64,000 nucleotides of DNA from Arcobacteraceae bacterium (lineage in GTDB: Bacteria > Campylobacterota > Campylobacteria > Campylobacterales > Arcobacteraceae), in assembly GCA_028687375.1 (NCBI GenBank), contig JAQUAG010000001.1, positions 124,001 through 188,000 on the forward strand. Reading direction: 5' to 3'. Both the position numbers and the translations under genes were made by a program. This document shows, in pieces, positions 35,255 through 43,569 of this stretch. Each line of letters begins with the position of its first letter. The stretch's first letter is position 1. A model generated the notes under the pieces. That model made no database searches, was not told the origin of the DNA, and worked only from the letters and a program-made list of their open reading frames with translations.

Positions 35255-35806
35255 TTATTCCATAAGACTATAGAATAGTAAACTACTTATTGTAAAACTA
35301 TCAATAATCTTACCTTCTTTTATATCTTTATAAATCTCTTCTTTACTATACCAACTATAAGATTTTATATGTTCCGTATTTTGTAGTTGAATATCATTGA
35401 TTTCTTGATTTATATTTATTAAAAATAATGAAACTTTGGATGCAATTATCGATGAATTAATTGAAATCTCACCTATTTTCGTAATATTATCAGTTCGTTT
35501 GTTAAAAATTATATTTGTTTCTTCATACAATTCTCTAATTGCACAATTTTCTAAAGACTCATTTTTTTCAATATATCCTCGAGGTAATTCAATGCATATT
35601 TCATCAATCCCATATCTATAATTTTCAAGTAGTAGATATTTTTCTTTATACTCACATAAAACAACAGCACCTGGTGTAGTTGTTCCATTTTCAATAATTT
35701 TAATATGCTTAAATACCTTTTTACTCTCTACATTCTCAACTAAATTATTTTGCAACTCTATATATTTATTAACAAATATAATTTCTTTTTCTTTTGTGGT
35801 TAACAT
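35255..35806 (-). CDS. Nudix hydrolase
   Basis: 183 residues. Nudix box LPRGYIEKNESLENCAIREL continuing YEET (residues about 74-97) has the expected G, E, RE and EE positions. It is close to ADP-ribose pyrophosphatase-like Nudix proteins in layout. Its ATG is 1 nt after the upstream stop codon, so it is coupled to the 366-residue unknown. Substrate unknown: ADP-ribose, NADH or a nucleotide alarm signal are possible. Confidence 0.88.
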   Translation of the reverse strand: MLTTKEKEIIFVNKYIELQNNLVENVESKKVFKHIKIIENGTTTPGAVVLCEYKEKYLLLENYRYGIDEICIELPRGYIEKNESLENCAIRELYEETNIIFNKRTDNITKIGEISINSSIIASKVSLFLININQEINDIQLQNTEHIKSYSWYSKEEIYKDIKEGKIIDSFTISSLLFYSLME

Positions 35807-35807
35807 T

Positions 35808-36908
35808 TCATTTTACACCTATTAATAAATTATTAGAATCTGCAATTCCAATTAATTTTGTTTTTGGAATTATATAAGAGGCAACATTATGCAATACGCT
35901 TACTCCTTTATCTTCAACTGTATTCATTAACTCACTAGCGACATAATCAATTATTTTAGCTGGATTAGTAACTAATTCTAAGATTTCTAGTTTTGATTTA
36001 ATCGTATCAAAAGTTTTGTACAATCCATAAAGTTTAAATAATTTTCCCTCATTTGAATAAGAATCAAAAAAAGTTTCATACAAGTTATCAATATTGCTAA
36101 TACTTTTATACCTAAATATTTCACCTTTTTGAATAAAAGAACTGTTATAAGAGATGTCAATAATATCTATTTGAAGTTGCTGTAGCATTTTATGTGGAAA
36201 AACTTTTACTAAATCATCAACTTTTAAAATTGAATAAAAATCAGATCTATTTTTAATATTTTTATCATTATTAATTATATCCCTAAAACAAATTAGTAAT
36301 TTAAAATATTGATTTGATTCATTAGTATACATTTTAATATTTTTAATAGTATGTCCTATTCTTTTTAAAATAGATTCTCTTAATATAGGGAAAATATTAT
36401 TATGAACTTTAAATATATTTTGTCCAGTTTCATTGTATAGATATTTTGAAAAGTTATTAATAAGTTCTAATTTATGTCTGATTTTATTTCTAAGATATAC
36501 GTCCTCTTCTACTTTAAACTTATTTATTTGGAATGAACTAAATAAGTAATTACTATTAATTTTATCATTATAGTATCGCTCAAATGGATTTTCTTTTGTT
36601 CCATTTTCAAAATAATTATTTTCAATATAATTATTAAATATATGAATTTTGATAGTGTATTCTATACCATCTTTTTGTAATTCTAAAATTTTTTTCACAA
36701 AAAACTTTTTGATTGTTTCATCTTTTACAACATCTTCAAACCCTTGACTATCAAAAATCATATTAGGGTTCATACCTACAGATTTTGCCATTAATAAACT
36801 TGATTTGAATTTTTTAATATACTCATTAATAGAATATGTAGTATTTACACTATCACTATCAGCAATATATAAATTTGTTCTAAAAAGTTCCTGCAATATT
36901 CTCTCCAA
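35808..36908 (-). CDS. Hypothetical protein coupled to Nudix hydrolase
   Basis: 366 residues, soluble, Asn/Ile/Lys-rich and mostly helical, with no motif I recognise. Its stop is 1 nt before the Nudix ATG, so the two are made together. It stands alone in an accessory-looking stretch left of the tRNA-derived repeat. It may be a toxin-like or sensor partner to the Nudix enzyme; this is speculation. Confidence 0.7.
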   Translation of the reverse strand: MERILQELFRTNLYIADSDSVNTTYSINEYIKKFKSSLLMAKSVGMNPNMIFDSQGFEDVVKDETIKKFFVKKILELQKDGIEYTIKIHIFNNYIENNYFENGTKENPFERYYNDKINSNYLFSSFQINKFKVEEDVYLRNKIRHKLELINNFSKYLYNETGQNIFKVHNNIFPILRESILKRIGHTIKNIKMYTNESNQYFKLLICFRDIINNDKNIKNRSDFYSILKVDDLVKVFPHKMLQQLQIDIIDISYNSSFIQKGEIFRYKSISNIDNLYETFFDSYSNEGKLFKLYGLYKTFDTIKSKLEILELVTNPAKIIDYVASELMNTVEDKGVSVLHNVASYIIPKTKLIGIADSNNLLIGVK

Positions 36909-37147
36909 AGTAAAAGTTTATACCGTATTTTTAAAAATTAAATACAACTTCAGCTATTGAATTTCATTTCTTAACTACTCTTAGGCTGCTAGCTTTTGAT
37001 GTTTTTAACTTAAAATTTAGTACCTTTTCTATCTACTAAAATTATAAATTGAAATATTTAATTTTATTTGCTTAAATTATGTTGATTCTTTTTTAAAATA
37101 AATTATAACAGATTAAGACTAATAAGCTATTAGATTTTTTAGGTCAT
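36909..37147. other. Non-coding region left of att repeat
   Basis: About 240 AT-rich bases with no supported gene. It presumably holds the promoter of the 366-residue gene (minus strand), though no box stands out. Confidence 0.5.
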
Positions 37148-37165
37148 ATGGCGGACGATATAGGA
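37148..37165. other. Left attachment repeat (fragment of tRNA-Ser 3' end)
   Basis: The 18-mer ATGGCGGACGATATAGGA is identical to the 3' end of tRNA-Ser at 43569-43586 (minus-strand CCA, discriminator, acceptor and T-arm). The rest of the tRNA is absent here. This is the classic signature of an integration event at a tRNA gene. Confidence 0.88.
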
Positions 37166-37223
37166 AACTAGCCAATACATCGCTAAATGCCTTGGTTAAC
37201 ATATTTTCAAAATGGCGGATAGT

Positions 37224-37255
37224 AAAAAGTGGCATAGTTTGCTCCAAAAAGTGGA
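37224..37255. repeat. AAAAAGTGGC-type repeats at left end of element
   Basis: AAAAAGTGGC at 37224-37233 and AAAAAGTGGA at 37246-37255, 22 bp apart, close to the left attachment repeat. The same decamer occurs three times near the right end. Candidate arm-type recombinase-binding sites. Confidence 0.6.
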
Positions 37256-37289
37256 TTAGTTTATTTAGAGCAGTTTAATATTTTAATGC

Positions 37290-38609
37290 TTAAAAATTTT
37301 CAATAACTTCAAAAGTTTTATTATTTTCATAAGGTGTTATTGTTGATAAAAAAAATTCTTCTTCTGTCATACTTTGAGCTTCTTCAATAGATAAATTATG
37401 AAAACTTAAAAATTTTTCATCATCCTCTAATTCCATTTTTTGCCATAGTTCATTATTTTTATAATTCTTTTGGTCTTCCTCTTGTTCCAATTCTAATTTT
37501 GCTAAATGATAATTTAAAATATATTCATCCTCATTTTTTGGAGTTTTCATATATAAAAAGATTTGACTTAATCTATCATTTTTATTTTCTCTTGATTCTT
37601 TTGTAGCTCGATAAAATAAATCAAAATCCTTTTCTCTGTTGATAGTTGAAAATATTTTTTTCTCTTTTTCTGCTAATACTTTTTTTATATGTTCTTGAGC
37701 TAAAAAATAGATATAAATTAAATCCTGTTGTAAATCTTGTTTAGTTCGTTTCATTGAATAATAGATATACAAAAACTCCTTTTTGATATCATTTTTTATA
37801 AAATTGCTTGAAGTTATTTTTTTAATTTTTAATAGCTTAAATATTTTATGCTCTTTATTCTCAATATTTTTTTTCGTGCTTTCTTGATTTTTTTGAATAT
37901 ATTTTAATAAATATGAGATAATATTTTGTTTTTGATTTTCCTGATTTTCTTGTAATGGTTCAATTTCTAAAAAATTACCACTTTTAAAAATAGTTTGCAT
38001 ATTTTGCTCTGATATGTTTTTATTGAAAATAATGCTTTTTTCTGAAATATTTAATAATTTAAAATTTTTATTATTTAATAATTTATTATAATCTTTATAA
38101 GTTCCTTTGATATTTATAAGTCCCAAAATGTCAAATTGTTCTTTTTTGTTTAAAATTGTTGAAATGAAATTATTAAAATATTTTGGTTCTATTTTATAAA
38201 TAATGTGAAGATGAATATTTCCCTTTTTAGTTAATTCTTTGACTTTGATATAATCTAATTCTTTTATATTTTTTATAATTTCATGATGCGCCTTTTCTAT
38301 CTCTATATTTTGATTTTTAATAATTTCCATAATTTCTAATTCTGCTACTTCATTTTTTATATAATATTTTGGGTTAATTGTATAAGTTAAAAATAGAAAT
38401 GTTTTTTGTGGATCTTGTTCTATAAAATGCTTATTTTTATAATAATTAAATATGTTATCGCCTGTGATTTGGTTTTTTTCAATATGTTTTAAATTTGTCA
38501 TGGATTTGTCCTTTTCATTTATGCAAAATATTTTGCTTATTTTTTCAATTCTTCTTTTTTCATTTTCTTCATATTTTTCAATATGGTTATTTAATAAATT
38601 ATTTCTCAT
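37290..38609 (-). CDS. rep: Rolling-circle replication initiator (HUH endonuclease)
   Basis: 439 residues. Motif 1 FLFLTYTI (near residue 71), HUH motif KGNIHLHIIYKI (HLH near residue 132) and a Tyr motif YLLKYIQKN (near residue 232) occur in the order and spacing of single-Tyr HUH Rep proteins. It would nick the origin and start rolling-circle replication. The C-terminal 170 residues are helical and acidic. AAGAGGAAG lies before the ATG. Three TTGAAGTTTTATT repeats precede it, possible control sites. Confidence 0.8.
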   Translation of the reverse strand: MRNNLLNNHIEKYEENEKRRIEKISKIFCINEKDKSMTNLKHIEKNQITGDNIFNYYKNKHFIEQDPQKTFLFLTYTINPKYYIKNEVAELEIMEIIKNQNIEIEKAHHEIIKNIKELDYIKVKELTKKGNIHLHIIYKIEPKYFNNFISTILNKKEQFDILGLINIKGTYKDYNKLLNNKNFKLLNISEKSIIFNKNISEQNMQTIFKSGNFLEIEPLQENQENQKQNIISYLLKYIQKNQESTKKNIENKEHKIFKLLKIKKITSSNFIKNDIKKEFLYIYYSMKRTKQDLQQDLIYIYFLAQEHIKKVLAEKEKKIFSTINREKDFDLFYRATKESRENKNDRLSQIFLYMKTPKNEDEYILNYHLAKLELEQEEDQKNYKNNELWQKMELEDDEKFLSFHNLSIEEAQSMTEEEFFLSTITPYENNKTFEVIENF

Positions 38610-38631
38610 TTTTTCGGTCTTCCTCTTGTCG

Positions 38632-38703
38632 TTGAAGTTTTATTATTTGCTGCTATTGTTTGGTTTTGAAGTTTTATTATTAGGTAGTTGAAGTTTTATT
38701 TTA
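38632..38703. repeat. Iteron-like repeats upstream of rep
   Basis: TTGAAGTTTTATT at 38632, 38666 and 38688, in the 116-bp gap between the acidic gene and rep. The first and second extend to 16 bp (with ATT). These may be Rep-binding or autoregulation sites. Confidence 0.65.
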
Positions 38704-38725
38704 AAAGGCTTTAATGCCCTTTATT

Positions 38726-39076
38726 TTAATAATTTTCATCGTTATCATCTGGATCGTGTTCTTCTCTGTGGTTCATCCAATCGTCCTCTGGCCAGTCTTC
38801 TTGTTCTTCGTCATCTTCTTCTTGTTCGTCATCTTCTTGTTCTTCATTTTCATCGCTTTCGTTGTTGTCCATATAAAATTCTTCTAGGAATTCCTCATCT
38901 GTCATATCTAGCTCTGCCAATATTTGATCTTTTTTATCCTGTATAAAATCGAATTCATCTTGTAAATTATTTATTTCTTCATCATTTGTTGAGTTGTCAA
39001 TTGCTTCTGCTAATTCTTCTTGCATTTCTTGTAATTCGCATAAATCACTGTATAAATTTTCTTGATCTGGTGTCAT
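38726..39076 (-). CDS. Highly acidic small protein
   Basis: 116 residues, of which the C-terminal half is almost all Asp/Glu/Gln/Asn (runs such as EDDEQEEDDEEQED). It resembles DNA-mimic or nucleic-acid-displacing proteins in charge, but that is inference. First gene after upstream box A; ACAAGGAAAAGAAC precedes the ATG. Probably cotranscribed with rep. Confidence 0.75.
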   Translation of the reverse strand: MTPDQENLYSDLCELQEMQEELAEAIDNSTNDEEINNLQDEFDFIQDKKDQILAELDMTDEEFLEEFYMDNNESDENEEQEDDEQEEDDEEQEDWPEDDWMNHREEHDPDDNDENY

Positions 39077-39185
39077 GTTCTTTTCCTTGTTTTTTATTGT
39101 TATAATTTGTTAAAAAAATATATTTAATATTTTTCACCTTTTTGCTTGATCCATAATATATTTTATATAATAAATTTTTTTTTAT

Positions 39186-39243
39186 AATTTGAAAAAAAGA
39201 AATAAAGGAAGTAGTTTAATAGTTTAAGTTTTATTTAATATTT
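39186..39243. promoter_or_regulatory. Upstream box A (repeated ~57-bp element)
   Basis: Nearly identical to boxes at 40651-40707 and 42431-42488. On the minus strand it reads TTAAACTACTTC..., followed by a T-rich stretch, CAAATTATA and a -10-like TATATAAAAT region, then the acidic gene. Likely shared promoter/operator. Confidence 0.75.
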
Positions 39244-39246
39244 AGA

Positions 39247-40122
39247 TTATTTTGCTGCTCGTTTGCTTTTTATTCTTTCCATCATTTCTGATTTTTTTGC
39301 TGCTGGTTTCTCTTTTGCTGGTTCTTTTTCTTTTGCTTCTTTTTTCTCTTTTTCTGGTAATTTATGAGGTGTTAATATTGTATAGCTATAAAATAATAAA
39401 AATGTTTCTATATTTTCCTTTACTTCATATTTTTCCGCTTCATCTGTATTTATGTTAAAATAATTTTCTAATATTAATTTTTTTAATTCCTTGTTTTGGT
39501 TGAAAAATATATTTTGCTTTAATTGTTTGATCTGCTTGATATATAAATGTTTTGGATTTAATACAAAAAAGAACTTTAAAAAGATAAATATTTTCGGAAT
39601 ATAATAATTTTGGACCTTATGATTTGATAATTTTACTTGCTCTATTGTTTGTAAAATATTTAAAAAATTCAATAAAATAAAAATAAAAATTGCTAATATA
39701 TTTATATAGTAAAAATATTTATTTGGGTTAATAGTCTTTTTCATTTCAAAAACGTCTATCATTGATAATATTTCCTCTTTAATAGCTGGATTTATATTTA
39801 AGTTCTCAAAAACTAATTTTAAATTATTATTTATTAGATCAAAAGTATTTTGAATGAAAAAGAAGGCTGTGTATGTCAAAAAATCCTTATACATCAAAAA
39901 CATATTATATATGTTAAAGTTGTTATAATAGTTATAATAATATATAATAGAAAATGCGATTGTGTATGAAATAAAAATTATTCCTGAACTATTCAATAAT
40001 ATTTTTTTATAGTTGTTAAATGTCCCCATATTGTTTATGAATGGGTTAATTATAATTGCTCTTGCTAATCTTTCCTCTTGGACTTGTAGCCCTGTTTGAT
40101 TGTTATTTTGGTTATTTTCCAT
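39247..40122 (-). CDS. Multi-pass membrane protein of integrated element
   Basis: About 291 residues from the ATG at 40122 (AAGGA 9 nt upstream); earlier in-frame ATGs overlap the preceding gene. At least three membrane segments (IIFISYTIAFSIIYYY, FLTYTAFFFIQ, YINILAIFIFILLNFL) plus a long charged C-terminus ending in Lys/Glu/Ala-rich repeats (EKEKKEAKEKEPAKEKPAAK). No Walker motif, so it is not a Zot-type ATPase. May be an assembly or secretion protein partnered with the pilin-like gene. Confidence 0.7.
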   Translation of the reverse strand: MENNQNNNQTGLQVQEERLARAIIINPFINNMGTFNNYKKILLNSSGIIFISYTIAFSIIYYYNYYNNFNIYNMFLMYKDFLTYTAFFFIQNTFDLINNNLKLVFENLNINPAIKEEILSMIDVFEMKKTINPNKYFYYINILAIFIFILLNFLNILQTIEQVKLSNHKVQNYYIPKIFIFLKFFFVLNPKHLYIKQIKQLKQNIFFNQNKELKKLILENYFNINTDEAEKYEVKENIETFLLFYSYTILTPHKLPEKEKKEAKEKEPAKEKPAAKKSEMMERIKSKRAAK

Positions 40123-40393
40123 TTTGCAAATTCCTTTCATATAAATACCTTTCATATACAATTCTCATATATAATTCCACTGTTTTTTGTTCCTCTTTTG
40201 CTTCTTCTGCTAATAAAAAATCATTATAAAAATATCTTTCTAATAATTCCTTTTCTTCTTCAATTAGTTCATTATCTCTTTCTATTAATCCGACAGCAGC
40301 TCCGTTATAAATTCCTTCTTCCATTTCTAAAAAAATAGAATAACGTTCTTTATAATTTGCATTTAATTTTATGGCTAATTCATTATTTTCCAT
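40112..40393 (-). CDS. Small helical acidic protein
   Basis: 93 residues, highly charged helices (ELIEEEKELLERYF, EEAKEEQKTVELYMRIVYER). Starts where the 65-residue gene ends and overlaps the membrane gene by 11 nt. GGAGC lies before the ATG. Function unknown. Confidence 0.65.
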   Translation of the reverse strand: MENNELAIKLNANYKERYSIFLEMEEGIYNGAAVGLIERDNELIEEEKELLERYFYNDFLLAEEAKEEQKTVELYMRIVYERYLYERNLQNGK

Positions 40394-40590
40394 TAATTTG
40401 CTCCTTTAATTATTTCATCTATTTTTTGCATAATAAGTCTTCTTCTAATTTGTAAAACTTGATATTTTTTCATTAATTGATCTAATTCTTCCATATCCTC
40501 ATTTATTCGTTTTTGTAAAATTATAATTTCCTCATAATTTATTTTGATTTCTGCTATTGTTTGGTTTAATTCGTTTTGTAGATTTTCCAT
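40393..40590 (-). CDS. Small coiled-coil protein
   Basis: 65 residues with heptad-like leucine/isoleucine spacing (ELNQTIAEIKINYEEIIILQ) throughout. First gene after box B with AAGGAAGGAC at ideal distance before the ATG. Possibly an oligomerising or DNA-binding factor. Function unknown. Confidence 0.65.
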   Translation of the reverse strand: MENLQNELNQTIAEIKINYEEIIILQKRINEDMEELDQLMKKYQVLQIRRRLIMQKIDEIIKGAN

Positions 40591-40650
40591 TTTGTCCTTC
40601 CTTGTTTTGTTTAGTTATATATTTATTATAGATAATATTTTTTATTTGAT

Positions 40651-40707
40651 AATTTGAAAAAAAGAAATAAATGAAGTAGTTTAAAAGTTTAAGATTAGTT
40701 TAATATT
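40651..40707. promoter_or_regulatory. Upstream box B (repeated ~57-bp element)
   Basis: Second copy of the repeated upstream box, about 60 bp before the 65-residue gene. A minus-strand TATAAT lies at 40625-40630 between box and gene. Matches copies A and C at nearly all positions. Confidence 0.78.
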
Positions 40708-40711
40708 ATAA

Positions 40712-41002
40712 TTAATCAAGAAAAGTTCCTGATAAATTACCCTTTTTATTAGTTAATTCTTTTTCGTAGTCTGATAGATCAATAATTTCCTCTTCAATAG
40801 TTGAATTAAAAAGATCATTCTCTATATAGTTATTTTTAGTAGGGATAAAGTAAAATAATTCTTCATCATTGATATCTATACTAGAAAAATAAAGATTTAT
40901 AAAATCCTCAATAGATAATTCGCACTTCTTAGCCATTCTTTCTATTTTAATTTTGTCTTCTTCTTTAATATGTATAGTTTTAAGAAATATTTTTTGGAAC
41001 AT
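40712..41002 (-). CDS. Small hypothetical protein
   Basis: 96 residues, acidic C-terminal half. The N-terminus (IHIKEEDKIKIERMAKKCEL) could be a ribbon-helix-helix or helical DNA-binding segment. It overlaps the upstream 62-residue gene by 23 nt, with AAGGAGGGATAC before its ATG. Last gene of the pilin group. Confidence 0.6.
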   Translation of the reverse strand: MFQKIFLKTIHIKEEDKIKIERMAKKCELSIEDFINLYFSSIDINDEELFYFIPTKNNYIENDLFNSTIEEEIIDLSDYEKELTNKKGNLSGTFLD

Positions 41003-41168
41003 TGTATCCCTCCTTATATGCGAATGGGTAATCTCTTTTTAAAATATCATTTATAATTTGATATAATTTTGTTGAATTATTTAAACTTATTAGCCTTAGT
41101 AATTTAGCATCCTCTTCTTTTAAGATGACGCTTTCGAAATGTTCATTATTTTTATTTGTATATTTCAT
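40980..41168 (-). CDS. Small ribbon-helix-helix-like protein
   Basis: 62 residues, with a strand ESVILKEEDAKLLRLIS and two helices, the size and layout of ribbon-helix-helix regulators such as those controlling plasmid copy number. AAAAAGGAGG precedes the ATG. Downstream of the pilin-like gene by 13 nt. Regulator role inferred from size and pattern. Confidence 0.55.
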   Translation of the reverse strand: MKYTNKNNEHFESVILKEEDAKLLRLISLNNSTKLYQIINDILKRDYPFAYKEGYNVPKNIS

Positions 41169-41181
41169 TATTTCCTCCTTT

Positions 41182-41763
41182 TTAAAAATATACGACTTGA
41201 AGTTTTCCGTCTTGAATATCTCCAGTACCTGCTGTTGTTGCTTGTTGCACTTCTGTTATAGTTGTATCTTTATGATATACTCCGCTTTTAATAAAAAATC
41301 CATTCATATTAGTTTCTAGTGCTTTTAAAAAATCTATTGAAGAATTCTCTATATTATTACTAGCATCTATAAATATTACTAATCTATCTTGATATTCTGT
41401 TATTTTATATTTAATTCCACTTGCTGCTTTATAATAGTCTTTAATGTCTGTTATTGCACCTTTTAAATATACTGCATTCGTATCATTTTTTAAAATATTA
41501 TTTGTGTCTAATATTCCTTTATTTGCTAAAGTGGGAAAATTGATATTAGTTAAAGTTCCTGCATTTAAAAGTCTATATTGATCTGCTGCGGCTCTAAATG
41601 TGCTTAAATCATTTTTAATACCCATTTCCACAGCTGGAAGAGTTGAATTTTTTAAACTTGGTAAAATATACATTAAGAAAATAGCTAAAATCGCTATAAA
41701 TCCTATTAATGCACTCCACATAAAACCCTCTTTTTTATTATTTTTTATATTTGAATTTCTCAT
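41182..41763 (-). CDS. Type IV prepilin-like protein
   Basis: About 193 residues from the ATG at 41763, chosen because AAGGAGC lies 6 nt upstream; an ATG 21 nt earlier is also open. The N-terminus has a basic leader ending KKEG, then FMWSALIGFIAILAIFLMY: a prepilin peptidase site Gly/Phe followed by a hydrophobic helix. The usual Glu at +5 of type IVa pilins is replaced by Ala. The C-terminal globular part (DLSTFRAAADQYRLL onward) has no Cys pair. It could form a pilus, or act as coat protein of a filamentous particle. Confidence 0.72.
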   Translation of the reverse strand: MRNSNIKNNKKEGFMWSALIGFIAILAIFLMYILPSLKNSTLPAVEMGIKNDLSTFRAAADQYRLLNAGTLTNINFPTLANKGILDTNNILKNDTNAVYLKGAITDIKDYYKAASGIKYKITEYQDRLVIFIDASNNIENSSIDFLKALETNMNGFFIKSGVYHKDTTITEVQQATTAGTGDIQDGKLQVVYF

Positions 41764-41773
41764 CTTTTGCTCC

Positions 41774-42325
41774 TTATTTTTCATTTGTTTCTTTTGATAA
41801 AATAATATGTTTTTTTAGATTATTAGTTATAGAATAAAACGCTTTCCCTTCTTTACTTCTGAAAATTGACACATAATCCAAAATCATATTTTTATTTAAT
41901 GGGATTATTTTTCCATCTATTTTTTCACTATCTTTGATTTTTATTGTTAATCCTTGATTAGTTGAAGTCATAACAGCTAAACTCAAAATATTCGTTTTTT
42001 CATCTTTTACCACTCTCAATACTCTTACATTTTCTAACATTTCCCCAATCTCAAAAAATTCTTTTTCTAAATCTACCTCACCAAAAGCTAATTTTTTATC
42101 TGCTGCTATACTGATAAAGTTTCCATTTTTATGACCAAAACAAATTACACTTTTACCTATATTTTTTTCTAATTGTTTTTCAATATTTTCATCCTTAGTT
42201 GTTAAATAATAAGTATTAAATCCTTTATTAGTTAATTCTAATATGCTAAACATTTTTTTATTTTCACCCTCTTTATTAGTTGTTTCTTTGATCCCTTGGA
42301 TTTTATTTCCTAATATTTTTACCAT
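41774..42325 (-). CDS. Hypothetical protein preceding prepilin-like gene
   Basis: 183 residues, mixed strands and helices, no membrane segment. First gene after box C, with ACAAGGACGGAC before the ATG, the same leader style as the 65-residue gene. Ends just before the pilin-like start. No family recognised. Confidence 0.65.
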   Translation of the reverse strand: MVKILGNKIQGIKETTNKEGENKKMFSILELTNKGFNTYYLTTKDENIEKQLEKNIGKSVICFGHKNGNFISIAADKKLAFGEVDLEKEFFEIGEMLENVRVLRVVKDEKTNILSLAVMTSTNQGLTIKIKDSEKIDGKIIPLNKNMILDYVSIFRSKEGKAFYSITNNLKKHIILSKETNEK

Positions 42326-42430
42326 TTTGTCCGTCCTTGTTTTTTTTAATTTTAATTGTTGTTAAAAAGTTATAAAACTTTCACCTTTTGCTGCTTTCTA
42401 ATATTATTATAGATATAATTTTTTTTTTAT

Positions 42431-42488
42431 AATTTGAAAAAAAGAAAAAAATGAAGTAGTTTAATAGTTTAAGTTTAATTTAATATAT
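42431..42488. promoter_or_regulatory. Upstream box C (repeated ~57-bp element)
   Basis: Third copy of the repeated box, about 105 bp before the 183-residue gene. A minus-strand TATAATAAT stretch follows near 42405-42415. Boxes A and C also share a downstream TTTCACCTTTT (plus strand). Confidence 0.78.
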
Positions 42489-42839
42489 TTGATGTTTTTG
42501 ATTTATTAGATTTTTTATTGTGTTTTAAAATGAAAAGATTATTTTAATTTATATATATGCTTTATTTTAGTTTTAAATAGGCTAGAAATGACTTTTTATA
42601 TATTCCCCTTATGTTTCCTTTCCTTTATATTGTTTTTGCTTTCTATACCCCTTAAAATTAGTTTTTTCAATTTGCATCCTCATTTATATCCTGTTTTTTA
42701 TGTATCCCCCATAAAAAACTAACATAGCAACGCGAAATATTAGAAAAAAAATTCTCATTCCCAAAAATCAAAATCAAAACAAGACAAAAATGAAAAACGG
42801 TCCACTTAAAGTTTTTTGTTTTTTTGGTCTTCTTTTGTT

Positions 42840-43008
42840 TTACTACCTAACTAAAAAACTACTTCAAAAATTTCTCAAAAAAACTACCTCAAAAAATTAA
42901 CTACCTGATTTAAAAAACTACCTCAAAAATTTCTCAAAAAAACTATCTGAAAAAATTGACTACCTGACTTAAAAAACTACCTCAAAAATTTCTCTAAAAA
43001 CTACTTAA
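42840..43008. repeat. 59-bp tandem array with ACTACCT sub-repeats
   Basis: About 2.6 copies of a 59-bp unit (starts 42852, 42911, 42970), each containing AACTACCTCAAAAA-type sub-repeats. The string AAACTACYTCA is shared with the minus-strand reading of the three upstream boxes. It lies in the non-coding right end of the element. A Rep or regulator binding array, or the replication origin, is the likely role. Confidence 0.8.
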
Positions 43009-43568
43009 TATTCATGCTTGTTTTACTGTGTATAGTTATATACGGCTGATTGCCTAACTTCATGACACTGAGCGAGAACTATCTGCAAATGCGGACTAAT
43101 GGCTTAACAAAGGGATTTAACTCTGTTGAAACTGAGCAAAAAGTGGCAAAAAGTGGCAAAATTTGGCAAATTTATTATGTTAAGACATACAAAAGGCTTA
43201 TTTATGGGATTTATCTTAAAAAATTATACAATTTTATTATTTTGTATAACATATAATACTATTAAAAATTATACAAATTAAAAACTTTAAAAAATGTAAT
43301 TTTATATAACTTTTTCTTATAATAGAATAGTAAAAAAATTAGTAGATTATTGAGTTAATAATTTTTAATTTTTTACTTAATGCAAACTCTTTTGCGTATG
43401 TATCTAATGTCAAGGAATTATGATTAATTTTCTTCCTGAAATAATAGGTATTATTTACTTTGATAAGGTTAAAAGAAAAAGGGGAATAGTTTTTATTAAA
43501 AAGTGGCTTACTATGAAAAATTTGCTTTTTTTCTTGTTGGAATGCGTTAACTGTGGGCTTTATAAGTA
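43009..43568. other. Non-coding right end of element
   Basis: No convincing gene. Contains tandem decamers AAAAAGTGGC at 43138-43147 and 43148-43157, a degenerate third copy directly after, and another at 43498-43507. TTATACAA occurs at 43224, inverted at 43242 and again at 43269. These look like recombination or replication control sites. Confidence 0.65.
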
Positions 43569-43569
43569 A

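Noticed and set aside
37148-37165. Second tRNA gene
   Set aside because: Only the 3' 17 bases of tRNA-Ser are present; no acceptor partner, anticodon arm or D-arm follows.
39247-40122. Zot/pI-like assembly ATPase of a filamentous phage
   Set aside because: No Walker A or B motif could be found; only membrane segments and a charged tail.
42840-43008. Possible CRISPR array (repeats with spacers)
   Set aside because: Units are contiguous 59-bp tandem copies whose 'spacers' are also repeated, and no cas gene is near.
43050-43256. 68-residue open frame on the plus strand
   Set aside because: It runs through the AAAAAGTGGC and TTATACAA repeats, has no ribosome site and opposes all genes of the element.
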